A stretch of 64,000 bases of DNA from Planctomycetaceae bacterium (GCA_013823135.1 PNLP01000011.1:89962-153961); one strand, 5' to 3'. Counted from the stretch's first letter, positions 36,201 to 44,345 are shown. Numbers and translations: made by a program. Notes: generated by a model from the sequence alone, not told the origin.

Positions 36201-36738
36201 GGGTGAAGAAAACGGTGGAGGCGGAACAGCCCGTTATGTCGATTCGTCGGTAGAACGCGTTCAGGTGAAGGTGCGAGGTCTGACCGACTCGCGACACATC
36301 GTCACCTGCAACGGCCGGCGGGTTCCGTTGCACCCGACTGGCACGAACGGCGAGTATGTCGCGGGCGTGCGGTTCCGGGCCTGGCAGCCGCCGAGTTGCT
36401 TGCACCCGACGATTCCTGTGCATGCCCCGCTCGTGTTCGACGTGCTGGACACCTGGAACGACCGCAGCATCGGCGGTTGCACGTATCACGTGTCTCACCC
36501 CGGTGGCCGTGCCGACGAGCAGTTCCCGGTAAACGCTCTTGCTGCCGAGAGTCGTCGGGTTGCGCGATTTTTCGCATTCGGGCACACCCCGGGTTCGGTT
36601 AGCGTGCCACCACTGGAAGTTAACCCCGAGTTCCCGCACACGCTCGACCTTCGTAAACCGGAACCCGTGTTGCACCGTCAGGCCATGCCTGTCACAGAAC
36701 CCGTGGCGAGCCGCGCCACGGTTGGTGTGGTAGAATAA
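33247..36738 (+). CDS. Transglutaminase-like protein with C-terminal DUF2126
   Basis: An 1163-residue cytoplasmic protein. Residues 1-80 are the transglutaminase N-terminal beta domain (IRVALNHVTKYKYDRPVTLM). The cysteine-protease-like core (about 150-270) has Cys in LDCGRGSCRDSAWLLVQLCR, His in FTDLHAWTEVYVPG and Asp in WVGLDPTSG. From about 330 to 1115 is the large DUF2126 region (WDVRLTMGGEPTFVSIDDRE, HTGTGGGNHMVLGGSTPSDS, HPSLSYLFSGLFVGPTSQHP), which resembles ATP-dependent amidoligases in its Gly/His motifs. It is likely to make or break an isopeptide/peptide bond together with its ATP-grasp and alpha-E neighbours. The upstream in-frame part is repeat-derived. Confidence 0.92.
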   Translation: MGIRVALNHVTKYKYDRPVTLMPHVVRLRPAPHARTPILSYSLKVEPSEQFLNWQQDPYSNYLARLVFTKPANELTVTVDLIADLTTINPFDFFIEEYAEKYPFKYDETLARELTPYLETLPVGPRLKEMIEAQRRSGVPMNDYLVSLNQVVNKAVDYVIRMEPGVQEPEYTLDCGRGSCRDSAWLLVQLCRNLGLAARFVSGYLIQLVSDEKPLDGGPEGPKADFTDLHAWTEVYVPGAGWVGLDPTSGLLTAEGHIPLACTADPQSAAPVNGSFTWSKRLDVEDDKVEEGFEFSMSVTRIKEVPRVTKPYTPEQWEAIDSLGRQIDVDLREWDVRLTMGGEPTFVSIDDREAPEWNIAALGPKKRRQGELLLKRLRDRFGPQGLLHFGQGKWYPGEQLPRWAFGCYWRRDGEPIWSDPELVGDEATRYGYTAKDSERFIATLAENLGVSTKYIMPGFEDSFYYMWRERRLPSNVDPLKSNVDDPQERERIAKVFAQKLGSTVGHALPLRKAFGPGSKWESSSWFLRQEHLFLIPGDSPMGFRLPLDSVLWEDPNARQFMEERDPFAPRGTLPAFTRLQTRGVTPLLGESGSGAGPETDRANRGDYYGFSSNGNGTKRTAAGFQGDAPNPYAGPIVRTTLCVEPRDGKLYVFVPPARYLEDYLELVAAIETTAAQLKMPVLIEGYRPPSDHRVNHFSITPDPGVIEANMHPADSWDELVNITTTLYEEARLTRLTAEKFMIDGRHTGTGGGNHMVLGGSTPSDSPFLRRPDVLKSLVSFWVNHPSLSYLFSGLFVGPTSQHPRMDEARHDALREIEIAFGQVEKSRGEHVPAWLVDRLFRHLLVDVTGNTHRAEFCIDKLFSPDSAEGRRGLLELRSFEMPPHAQMSSAQQLFLRSLVSWFWRKPYDHKLVRWGTALHDRFMLPHFVEEDFGDAIAEIRSRGGYAIDPAWFAPHISFRFPLLGAVTHRGVNLELRTAIEPWHVLGEENGGGGTARYVDSSVERVQVKVRGLTDSRHIVTCNGRRVPLHPTGTNGEYVAGVRFRAWQPPSCLHPTIPVHAPLVFDVLDTWNDRSIGGCTYHVSHPGGRADEQFPVNALAAESRRVARFFAFGHTPGSVSVPPLEVNPEFPHTLDLRKPEPVLHRQAMPVTEPVASRATVGVVE

Positions 36739-36748
36739 GAGGAGTCTT

Positions 36749-36824
36749 GGCGAGCGGGGGGCGTCAGCCCCCCGAGTTATTGCAAAGACCTACCCAACCG
36801 GGGACTGACGCTGCCCCGCTCGCC
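36749..36824. repeat. Palindromic repeat family A, double copy
   Basis: Left unit GGCGAGCGGGGGGCGTCAGC onward (36749-36775) and right unit ending GCCCCGCTCGCC (36798-36824) form an inverted pair in the 106-base gap before the fused ATP-grasp/alpha-E gene. Confidence 0.85.
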
Positions 36825-36844
36825 TTAAATCACTGCGCATTAGG

Positions 36845-39430
36845 ATGCCTATCAGCCTCTCGCCATCTCCGCCCGACAACCAACCGGCACCAAAGCCCGG
36901 TCGGCCGGCGTACAACTCACCGCTCCGAGGGTACGACGAGGCGGCCGATCCGTCCGGCACCCCGCGGCCGCACTGGAACGGGTTCTTCGAATCACTCGAA
37001 GAACTGAGCCCGGCGGAACTGAGCCGGCGCTGGCGCGACGCCCAACATCTCATTCGCGATAACGGCGTCACTTACAACGTCTATGGCGACCCGCGTGGCA
37101 TCTCGCGACCCTGGCAGCTTGACCCGATTCCGCTTCTGATTGCGCCGACTGAAGCGTCCCAACTCGAAGCCGGTCTCGTACAGCGGGCGAAACTCCTCGA
37201 ACTCATCCTGGCCGATCTCTATGGCCCTCATCGCCTGCTTCACGCGGGCTTGATCCCACCGGAACTTGTCTTCCCAAACCCGGGGTTCCTCCGACCCGCT
37301 CACGGCGTCAAGGTTCCCGATGGCCGATACCTGCACCTCTACGCCGCGAACCTCGGTCGGGGAGCCGACGGTAACTGGCGGGTGCTTGGTGACCGCACGC
37401 AGGCTCCCTCCGGTGCCGGGTACGCACTCGAAAATCGCATCGTGATGACACGCACTCTCCCGGAAGCCTTCCGGGATTGTCAAGTCTACCGCCTTGCCCC
37501 ATTTTTTCAGGCGTTCCGCGACACGCTCCGGGCGATTGCTCCACGCAACCGTGAGAATCCCCGGATCGTGCTGCTCACGCCGGGGCCGTACAACGAGACG
37601 TACTTCGAGCACGCTTACCTCGCACGATACCTCGGCTACACGCTTGTGGAAGGTGGCGACCTCACCGTTCGCAATAACTGCGTCTTTCTGAAGGTGCTTG
37701 GCGGTCTTCAGCAAGTCGATGTGATCTTCCGCCGGCTCGACGACGATTTTTGCGACCCGCTCGAACTGCGTCCGGACTCGTTCCTCGGGGTGCCGGGGTT
37801 GATGCACGCGGTGCGCAGTGGGAACGTGGCTGTCGCCAATGCACTCGGTACCGGCGTCCTCGAAACACCCGCGTTCCTGGCGTATCTACCGCGGTTGTGT
37901 CGCGAACTCCTCGGCGAAGACCTCAAGCTCGAATCGGTTCCAACCTGGTGGTGTGGTGACCCGGATTCGCTGCGGTACGTTCTCGACCACCTCGCAGACA
38001 TGGTCGTGAAACCGGTGTTCCCCGCGATGCGGATGGAACCTGTGTTCCCGTCCGATCTCTCAACCGAACATCAATCGGCACTTGCAACCCGACTGAAGGC
38101 CCACCCCCACGAGTACGTCGCACAGTCCCGACTCGATCTGTCCACGACCCCCATTATGGACGGCGGTAAACTTGTTCCTCGCAAGATGGTCCTCCGTGCC
38201 TACCTCACCGCCCACCGAGATAGTTTCAAGGCGATGCCTGGCGGGCTGACCCGCGTCAGTGCGTCGGCCGACACGATGGTCGTGTCGATGCAGCGGGGCG
38301 GCGGGAGCAAGGACACGTGGGTGCTGGCAGACGGCCCCGTCAGCGATTTCAGCCTACTCTCTTCCAACAGTCGCGTGGAACTGACCCGCGCTGGCGGCGA
38401 CCTTCCAAGTCGCGCGGCCGACAACCTGTTCTGGCTCGGACGCTATGCCGAACGGGCCGAGGGAACAACCCGATTGCTTCGCGGCATCGTGGTGAGGTTG
38501 GCCGAGCGGAGCGGCTTCGCCGATGTGCCGGAACTCCCCGCTCTGCTTCGCACGATGATGCTTACTTGCGAGCCGAACACGCTGCCGGCGAACAGCACGC
38601 TGAACTCGGAAGCGAGCGTGTTCCGGGCCGTGTTCGACCCGACCCATTCCGGTAGCCTCGCGACAGCAGTCCGGGCGTTGTTGCGGGTCGCCAGCATCGT
38701 TCGCGACCTCATTTCGATCGATATGTGGCGAGTGCTCAGCGGGTTGATCGACTTCCCGACCGACCCGTATTCCTATGGCGAGGATGGTCCAACCCCGGCC
38801 GATGTGCTGGACCTGCTAAACCGCACGGTCATCACACTCTCGGCATTCGGTGGGTTGGCAGTGGAGAGCATGACCCGTGCCGAAGGCTGGCGGTTCCTCG
38901 ACATGGGCCGGCGACTGGAACGAACCCTTCACATCATCGCGATGCTGAAAGGAACGATGGTCAGCCCCACGACCCACGAGGGGCCTATCCTTGATGCAGC
39001 CCTGGAAGTCGCGGACAGCGGGATGACCTATCGCCGCCGCTACATGAGCAGCCTGCGAGCCGAGGCGGTCCTCGACCTGATCGTATTTGATGAGTCGAAT
39101 CCCCGTTCGCTCGCGTCGCAGTTGGCAGCCCTCGAAGATGACGTAAATCACCTACCGCGACCAGCACGCGGGGCAGGGCGGGCACCCGAACAACGCTTCG
39201 CGCTGGCTGCGTTGAACGCTGTGCGGTTGGCGGAACCCGAACGTCTGGCCGCCGTGCAGGATGGTCAGCGGCCCGCGCTCGCCGAATTACTGGAGCACGT
39301 CGGAGGCTGGTTGCCGATTTTGTCGGACGCGATTACCCTTCAATATCTGAGCCACCTGCAAACATCGCGGCACCTGGCGAGCACCGAGCCGATTCGCCGC
39401 ACCGGGGCCGACAGCGGCGACAGGCTGTAA
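36845..39430 (+). CDS. Fused circularly permuted ATP-grasp and alpha-E protein
   Basis: An 861-residue fusion. The N-terminal half (about 40-510) is a CP_ATPgrasp (VTYNVYGDPRGISRPWQLDP, VLGDRTQAPSGAGYALENRI, VDVIFRRLDDDFCDPLELRP, MPGGLTRVSASADTMVVSMQ), paralogous to the protein at 30467-31969. The C-terminal half (about 530-840) is an alpha-E domain (AADNLFWLGRYAERAEGTTR, DLIVFDESNPRSLASQLAAL), paralogous to 32110-33138. The ATP-grasp seems to have changed one conserved position (LGDRTQAPSG instead of LEDNGRTPSG), so its catalytic state is uncertain. The fusion supports physical interaction of the two families. Confidence 0.92.
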   Translation: MPISLSPSPPDNQPAPKPGRPAYNSPLRGYDEAADPSGTPRPHWNGFFESLEELSPAELSRRWRDAQHLIRDNGVTYNVYGDPRGISRPWQLDPIPLLIAPTEASQLEAGLVQRAKLLELILADLYGPHRLLHAGLIPPELVFPNPGFLRPAHGVKVPDGRYLHLYAANLGRGADGNWRVLGDRTQAPSGAGYALENRIVMTRTLPEAFRDCQVYRLAPFFQAFRDTLRAIAPRNRENPRIVLLTPGPYNETYFEHAYLARYLGYTLVEGGDLTVRNNCVFLKVLGGLQQVDVIFRRLDDDFCDPLELRPDSFLGVPGLMHAVRSGNVAVANALGTGVLETPAFLAYLPRLCRELLGEDLKLESVPTWWCGDPDSLRYVLDHLADMVVKPVFPAMRMEPVFPSDLSTEHQSALATRLKAHPHEYVAQSRLDLSTTPIMDGGKLVPRKMVLRAYLTAHRDSFKAMPGGLTRVSASADTMVVSMQRGGGSKDTWVLADGPVSDFSLLSSNSRVELTRAGGDLPSRAADNLFWLGRYAERAEGTTRLLRGIVVRLAERSGFADVPELPALLRTMMLTCEPNTLPANSTLNSEASVFRAVFDPTHSGSLATAVRALLRVASIVRDLISIDMWRVLSGLIDFPTDPYSYGEDGPTPADVLDLLNRTVITLSAFGGLAVESMTRAEGWRFLDMGRRLERTLHIIAMLKGTMVSPTTHEGPILDAALEVADSGMTYRRRYMSSLRAEAVLDLIVFDESNPRSLASQLAALEDDVNHLPRPARGAGRAPEQRFALAALNAVRLAEPERLAAVQDGQRPALAELLEHVGGWLPILSDAITLQYLSHLQTSRHLASTEPIRRTGADSGDRL

Positions 39431-39433
39431 TTT

Positions 39434-39464
39434 CGGCGAGAGGATTCACGCCCCCCGCTCGCCG
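39434..39464. repeat. Degenerate palindromic repeat family A
   Basis: CGGCGAGAGGATTCACGCCC followed by CCCGCTCGCCG keeps the outer arms CGGCGAG/CTCGCCG of family A but has lost the inner stem. It lies in the gap before the last transglutaminase gene. Confidence 0.6.
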
Positions 39465-39477
39465 AAATCCGCATCCC

Positions 39478-39484
39478 GAAGGAG
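39478..39484 (+). promoter_or_regulatory. Shine-Dalgarno GAAGGAG placed for an ATT start
   Basis: GAAGGAG ends eight bases before ATT at 39493, in frame with the conserved transglutaminase N-terminus. No ATG, GTG or TTG is available in that frame between 39427 and 39493. Confidence 0.6.
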
Positions 39485-39492
39485 TCTGGCCG

Positions 39493-40404
39493 ATTATCCG
39501 TTATCGGATCACTCACGACACGACTTACGACTACAGCGAGATCGTCTCGCTGTGCCAGAACGTCGCGCACCTGGTGCCCCGCGAGTGTAGCCGACAACGC
39601 GCCGATGAGTCTGTGCTGAGCATCACTCCCGACCCTGCCGTGATCGAAGACCGCATCGACTTTTTCGGCAACCCCATCAGTTACTTCACGATCCAGGAAC
39701 AGCACCGCGAGTTGACGGTAAGTGTCTCGCATCGCGTTGAGGTGTGGAGCGTTCCACAACTGGCACCGCTCAGCACGCCCGCGTGGGAAACGGTCCGCGA
39801 CCGTCTGCGATTCGACCGCAGTCATGACTGGCTCGATGCCTACCAGTACGCGTTCGACTCCCGCTACGTCGTAGCCGACCCGCGGTATGCCACCTATGCC
39901 GCACCCGGGTTCACGCCGGGGCAGTCGATCGTTGAAGCGGCTCTCGACCTGACTCGCCGGATCTACTCGGAATTCATCTACGATCCGCGCGCGACGAACC
40001 TCGCGACCCCCGTTGCCGAGGTGTTCGAAAAACGCCGTGGTGTTTGCCAGGACTTCGCCCACCTTATGCTCGCGTGTCTGCGGTCGCTGGGCCTCGCGGC
40101 ACGCTACGTTAGCGGGTATCTCTCAACGCAACCGCCTCCCGGCAAGCCGCGTCTGGTTGGGGCCGACGCGACGCACGCCTGGGTGAGTGTGTTCTGTGGC
40201 GAAGCGGGTTGGATCGACTTCGACCCCACCAATAACCAGATTCCCGGCGACCGATATGTGTTGCTCGCATGGGGCCGAGACTACGAAGATGTCAGCCCGC
40301 TAAAGGGTGTGATTCTGGGCGGAGGTCAACACACCGTGCGAGTCTCGGTGGACGTGCGGCCCGAAGAAGTCAAATCGCAGACACAAACCCAATCACAGCT
40401 GTAG
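39493..40404 (+). CDS. Transglutaminase-like cysteine-protease-fold protein
   Basis: A 303-residue protein. The N-terminal beta domain begins RYRITHDTTYDYSEIVSLCQ, as in related bacterial transglutaminase-like proteins, which requires starting at ATT (39493) or ATC (39496); the first GTG (39574) would delete 27 conserved residues. Catalytic Cys lies in KRRGVCQDFAHLMLACLRSL, His in DATHAWVSVFCGE and Asp in WIDFDPTNNQ. Last gene of the ATP-grasp/alpha-E/transglutaminase cluster; it probably cleaves or forms a peptide or isopeptide link in the same pathway. Confidence 0.88.
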   Translation: MIRYRITHDTTYDYSEIVSLCQNVAHLVPRECSRQRADESVLSITPDPAVIEDRIDFFGNPISYFTIQEQHRELTVSVSHRVEVWSVPQLAPLSTPAWETVRDRLRFDRSHDWLDAYQYAFDSRYVVADPRYATYAAPGFTPGQSIVEAALDLTRRIYSEFIYDPRATNLATPVAEVFEKRRGVCQDFAHLMLACLRSLGLAARYVSGYLSTQPPPGKPRLVGADATHAWVSVFCGEAGWIDFDPTNNQIPGDRYVLLAWGRDYEDVSPLKGVILGGGQHTVRVSVDVRPEEVKSQTQTQSQL

Positions 40405-40405
40405 A

Positions 40406-40430
40406 GAGCCGGCTTTTGAGGAGCCGGCTC
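40406..40430. terminator. Hairpin between convergent genes
   Basis: GAGCCGGC and GCCGGCTC form an eight-pair stem around a nine-base loop (TTTTGAGGA), just after the transglutaminase stop and before the end of the convergent propeller gene. No T-tract follows, so termination is likely but not certain. Confidence 0.6.
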
Positions 40431-40444
40431 CATCAAATACTCCA

Positions 40445-41479
40445 CTACTCTTTCGGTAGCGTGAAGTCCGCGATGTACAGTTGCGTGGGCGAACGGCCGT
40501 CGCGACTGCTGGTCCACATCACCCGCTTGTAATCGGGGCTGAACACGGGGAGCACATCTTGACCGGGGGCGTGGGTGATTCGCGTCGTCTTCCCGGTCTC
40601 CAGGTTCATCCAAAACAAGTCGTAGTTCGGCCGGGCGAGTTCGTTCGAGTGGTCGGCGGCGGTGTAGATGATGTGCTTGCCGTCCTTGAACCAATACGGT
40701 GCCCAGTACACCCACTTGTCGTCAGTCGTCAGGGCTTTCTCGCCTGTGCCATCCGTGTTAATCACGTGAAGCTGAAGCCTGTCCTTCTCTTTGCGGTCAG
40801 CGCGGAAGATGACCTTCGTGCCGTCTGGGCTGAGGAACGGGCCGCCGTTGTAGCACTTCGTTCCTTTGGTGATCTGCTTCGGATCGGTGCCGTCGGCGTT
40901 CATGATGAACAGGTTCACGTCGCCCGCGGTCCCAGCGGAATACACGATCTTCTTGCCGTCCGCGGAGTAGCTCCCCTCGGCCGTGTACACCTTGGCGTCG
41001 GGCGTGAGGCACTTGATGTTCCCGCCGTCGAGGTCGGCCTCGTAGATCTTCATGTGCGTGTCGAAGTCCCACGAGTAACGCCGGCGAACGCCTTTCTTTG
41101 CGTCTTCCACACGCTGTGTGGTCTCTGCTGCCTGGTGCTTCTTCGCATCGGGGTCGCTATGACTGCTGGCGAAGATGACTCGCTGGCCATTGGGGTGGAA
41201 GTAGCCACAGGTGGTGCGGCCGATGCCGGGGCTGACGCGGGTGAACTTCTTACTCTCCAATTCCATCACGAAGATCTGGTAGAACGGGTTGCCGGTGTCT
41301 TTCTCCTCGGCCTGGAAGATGATCTTCTTACCGTCCGGCGAGAAGTAACCTTCGCCCGCACGGACGAAGCCCTCGGTCACCTGCCTGATGTCTTTCAGAT
41401 GTGCGGTTTCTGCCGTCTTCCAGTCGTCGCCCGGTTGTGCCCCGAGTGTGAAGACTAGCGGAATGAGCAGTGCATTCAT
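40445..41479 (-). CDS. Secreted TolB-like beta-propeller protein
   Basis: A 344-residue protein with a short signal peptide (MNALLIPLVFTLGAQ) and six PD40/WD40-like blades: GEGYFSPDGKKIIFQAEEKD, GYFHPNGQRVIFASSHSD, GSYSADGKKIVYSAGTAG, PFLSPDGTKVIFRADRKE, and a final DVLPVFSPDYKRVMWTSSRD. This is the TolB-type propeller used for protein binding in the periplasm; no catalytic domain is attached. The ATG at 41479 precedes the signal peptide. It is convergent with the transglutaminase gene. Confidence 0.87.
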   Translation of the reverse strand: MNALLIPLVFTLGAQPGDDWKTAETAHLKDIRQVTEGFVRAGEGYFSPDGKKIIFQAEEKDTGNPFYQIFVMELESKKFTRVSPGIGRTTCGYFHPNGQRVIFASSHSDPDAKKHQAAETTQRVEDAKKGVRRRYSWDFDTHMKIYEADLDGGNIKCLTPDAKVYTAEGSYSADGKKIVYSAGTAGDVNLFIMNADGTDPKQITKGTKCYNGGPFLSPDGTKVIFRADRKEKDRLQLHVINTDGTGEKALTTDDKWVYWAPYWFKDGKHIIYTAADHSNELARPNYDLFWMNLETGKTTRITHAPGQDVLPVFSPDYKRVMWTSSRDGRSPTQLYIADFTLPKE

Positions 41480-41566
41480 GTCTGGAATCCTTGACGGAAA
41501 CGGAGGATCGGCGCGAACCAATTCCCGTGTATCGTATCAGTTCGGGATAGCCTGCGGAGGACGATC

Positions 41567-41872
41567 ATGCCGTCCGAAGATGCGAAGCCGTTGCCTTGTG
41601 GTCTGTGTGGTCGTGGATTCACCCGATTGGGACTGACCAAACACCACTGCCTACCAAAGTCCCGGGGCGGCACGACCGAACACATCGAGTTGATCTGTTC
41701 GCAGTGCCACGGGATGGTTCACGCGACGTTCACGAATCGGACACTGGAATCGCTCTACCCCACGCTTGCAGAGTTGCGGCGTGCCCCGGAGTTGGAGACG
41801 TTTATCAAGTGGGTTCGGAAGCAACCCGCGAGTAAACGGACCAGGAATGCACCGCGAAAGCGGAAGGTGTGA
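41567..41872 (+). CDS. HNH-like zinc-binding protein
   Basis: A 101-residue protein with CGLCGRGF, then TKHHCLPKSRGGTTEHIELI and CSQCHGMVHATFTNRTL. The two Cys pairs and the H-H...N/E-H pattern match small HNH-type nuclease-like proteins. The Asn of a canonical HNH is less clear (it reads ...GTTEHIELICSQCH...), so nuclease activity is uncertain. The Lys/Arg-rich tail fits nucleic-acid binding. A GGAGGA ribosome site lies just before the ATG. It stands alone. Confidence 0.75.
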   Translation: MPSEDAKPLPCGLCGRGFTRLGLTKHHCLPKSRGGTTEHIELICSQCHGMVHATFTNRTLESLYPTLAELRRAPELETFIKWVRKQPASKRTRNAPRKRKV

Positions 41873-41887
41873 TGGCAGTTGGAAGTG

Positions 41888-41978
41888 GCATTTTTGGCGA
41901 TTCGCCCCGCTTACGGCGTGGGTTTCGAGCGGATTCGCAATGCACCCACCCCGTAACCGGGGTGGCTCGCCAAAAAAC
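41888..41978. repeat. Degenerate inverted repeat ending GGTGGCTCGCCAAAA
   Basis: TTTTTGGCGATTCGCCCCGC on the left and CCGGGGTGGCTCGCCAAAAA on the right pair imperfectly. Related to 18309-18358. It fills the gap between the HNH-like and EF-hand genes. Confidence 0.55.
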
Positions 41979-42010
41979 TCAAGGCACACGCGGATAACAC
42001 AGTCACTGCA

Positions 42011-43297
42011 TTAGTTCCTGGGTTTCTTGCCAAATCCACCCTCGCGGAATGGGTTGGGCTTATCACCCTTGGAGGACTTGTCTGAGCCCTTGTCGCTGGT
42101 CGCGCTGGCCTTGTCGGATGGTGTCGATCCTGGGAGCGAGAACCCGCCAGAGCCTGGCCCGCGACCACCGCTCGCGAACGACGGAGCAGGTCGGGCCGAA
42201 CCACCACCTTCGCCGTTCAATGCAGCGATCTTGGCATCTTCAGCAGTCTTCAGGTTGAACCGGAGGAGTTCGTCAGCCGTAATCAATCCGTCGCCGTTAA
42301 GATCCATGTCCAGGAACTTGGCGATTTCGTCGCCAGCCTTGCGCCATTCGTGAAGGGCAACCTGTCCGTCCTTGTCGCCATCGTACTTGTCGAACCACTC
42401 CGGCAGATCCTTGGGCAGATAGCCGTATCGCATGGCTACCGGTTTCGGCTCAACGGTGTCCTTTTTCTCGTCCTTGCGATCGCGATTGCCCCAGCCGCCA
42501 GCGTTTGGATCGCCCCAGTTCCCGCCATTGAATCCGCCGCCGTTGAATCCGCCGCCAGGCCCAGCAGGCCCGCTTGATCCACCGCGGTCACGGTTCGCGT
42601 AGTACGCCCGATATTCCTCGACATCGACATGGCCGTCGCCGTTACGGTCAATCACCTGGAAATTCTGCTTGAGCCTGTCGTCGGCCTCGGCGAACGAGAC
42701 TCGCCCATCGCGGTCCTTGTCTTGTTCCTTGAGACGTTGAGCGCCGCGATCCTCGCCACCACCAGGGGCACTGAAACCTCCCGGACCACCTGGTCCAGCG
42801 AACGGCGCTGGGCCTCCGGGTGCGGGACCGCCCGGACCGAGTGTAACCACCATCGGAGCACCAAAGCTGCCAGGGCCACCGGGAGGTCCGCCTGGGGCAC
42901 CACCTGCCGCAGCCTTCGCGGCCTTGGCCGCTTCGCTACGTGCGAAGTGATCGAGGTACTGGGACTTCGTCATGATGCCGCTGTCGGGCAGGGGAATGCT
43001 TCCGTCGCGTTCCGCCCGTTGCCGCGAGAAGTCGCGCATTCGGGGGTCCATCTTGCTCAGGTCGATCGTGTCGCCGGTACTCTGTGTGGAACGCTGGAGC
43101 ATGGACCACGCCATCTCGGGGTCCATCTTGAACCCACCCTTGCCAAAGCCACCGGGGGGGCCACCACCGCCGGGAGGGCCGAAGCCACCCGGGGTGCCGC
43201 CGTCTCGCTTACCGAATTGCGCGGTGGTGTGGTCGGGGTCGAAGATGAGGACCAATCCAAGTAGTGCGACTAACGCGACCAACTTGCTGCGGTGCAT
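42011..43297 (-). CDS. Secreted EF-hand calcium-binding protein with Gly/Pro-rich linkers
   Basis: A 428-residue exported protein. Signal peptide MHRSKLVALVALLGLVLIF is followed by Gly/Pro-rich tracts (GGFGPPGGGGPPGGFGKGGF and similar). Four EF-hand loops are readable: DKDRDGRVSFAE, DRNGDGHVDVEE, DGDKDGQVALHE and DLNGDGLITADE, each with Asp/Asn at positions 1, 3 and 5 and Glu at 12. It should bind Ca2+ outside the cytoplasm; a structural or signalling role is possible. The C-terminal Ser/Lys tail is low complexity. Confidence 0.9.
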   Translation of the reverse strand: MHRSKLVALVALLGLVLIFDPDHTTAQFGKRDGGTPGGFGPPGGGGPPGGFGKGGFKMDPEMAWSMLQRSTQSTGDTIDLSKMDPRMRDFSRQRAERDGSIPLPDSGIMTKSQYLDHFARSEAAKAAKAAAGGAPGGPPGGPGSFGAPMVVTLGPGGPAPGGPAPFAGPGGPGGFSAPGGGEDRGAQRLKEQDKDRDGRVSFAEADDRLKQNFQVIDRNGDGHVDVEEYRAYYANRDRGGSSGPAGPGGGFNGGGFNGGNWGDPNAGGWGNRDRKDEKKDTVEPKPVAMRYGYLPKDLPEWFDKYDGDKDGQVALHEWRKAGDEIAKFLDMDLNGDGLITADELLRFNLKTAEDAKIAALNGEGGGSARPAPSFASGGRGPGSGGFSLPGSTPSDKASATSDKGSDKSSKGDKPNPFREGGFGKKPRN

Positions 43298-43418
43298 GGC
43301 GACCCCTCAAACAGAGCAGACTCACTCACCTCAGATGGTAGCCACCAGCCACCCCACATGTCACGCCTCTTTGGCGCAAGTCTCATGCCGCTTTCATGAG
43401 GAGGGGCGCGCAGTCCGG

Positions 43419-44345
43419 TTACGTTGCCTGCTTCAGTGTTCGCACGATGTAATCGCGGACATCCGCAACCGATACGCCCGTTGCCACCCGACAATTTGGT
43501 GTCGCCGTTCGGGAAGGTCGGGCATCAACGACTGTCATTCCCCGGGTCAACTCGCCGCGAGTTTCCACATCCACGTAATGCGGCTCGCTCGACACAAGTG
43601 CGGGGACAGCCACGGCAATCGTTCCGAGAACGTCTTTCAGGTGGAACCCTTCAATCCCATACAAATTGGAACTCGCCCGGATGCCAAATGGCACGATCTT
43701 GCGCAAGAACTGACAGGTTCGCGAGTCCGGGTTCGGGAGTTCCAGCAAGTCCGACGGAGAGAAGATGAGTTTCCGCGTCACATCGAGAGGGATGATGAGA
43801 GGGTGCATTTCGCCGTGAAGGACTCGCTTCGCTGACTCGGGATCAAGATGAACGTGAAATTCCGCGACAGGGCCAGCATTCCCCGGCACATTCCAGCAAC
43901 CCCCCACAATGACAGTCTGATCCAGCACAACTGGAAGGATGGGGTCGCGGTCGATCGCGGCAGCGAGCGTTGTGAGTGGTCCCAGGTTGATGACGGTGAT
44001 TTGCCGGGGATGCTCGTGGGCCAATTCACACAGCACTTTATCTGCTGGGTGAAGCGTGTGCCGTGTTGCGCTCGGGAACGTGATGCCGCCGAGGCCGCCA
44101 GGGCCGTGAAGGGCGTGCCCATCCGATTCATAACGGATGGGCAGGGCAGCCGCGAGTCGCGGCCACTTCGGCGGGTCGATGACATCGATGAGGGTGTGTA
44201 CGTTCGCCGTGGCCTGTTCGGCGTTCACATTTCCCGCAGTTGGCAGTAGCCCAACCAGTTCGAGATTGGGGTCGTTGAGCGCGAGGGCAACCGCGAACGC
44301 GGTGTCGATGCCCGGGTCGGCGATGATCACGATTTTGCGTGGCAT
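43419..44345 (-). CDS. Nucleoside hydrolase-like protein
   Basis: A 308-residue protein of the inosine-uridine-preferring nucleoside hydrolase family, which cleaves the N-glycosidic bond of ribonucleosides. The N-terminal motif reads IIADPGIDTAFAVALAL where the family has DTDPGIDDA: Asp10 and Asp14 remain, but the second metal-binding Asp is Thr15. Other family parts are present (VINLGPLTTLAAAIDRDP, VIVGGCWNVPGNAGPVAEFH, PLDVTRK, FHLKDVLGTIAVAVPAL with the distal Asp). Loss of one Ca2+ ligand makes reduced or altered activity possible. Single gene. Confidence 0.88.
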   Translation of the reverse strand: MPRKIVIIADPGIDTAFAVALALNDPNLELVGLLPTAGNVNAEQATANVHTLIDVIDPPKWPRLAAALPIRYESDGHALHGPGGLGGITFPSATRHTLHPADKVLCELAHEHPRQITVINLGPLTTLAAAIDRDPILPVVLDQTVIVGGCWNVPGNAGPVAEFHVHLDPESAKRVLHGEMHPLIIPLDVTRKLIFSPSDLLELPNPDSRTCQFLRKIVPFGIRASSNLYGIEGFHLKDVLGTIAVAVPALVSSEPHYVDVETRGELTRGMTVVDARPSRTATPNCRVATGVSVADVRDYIVRTLKQAT

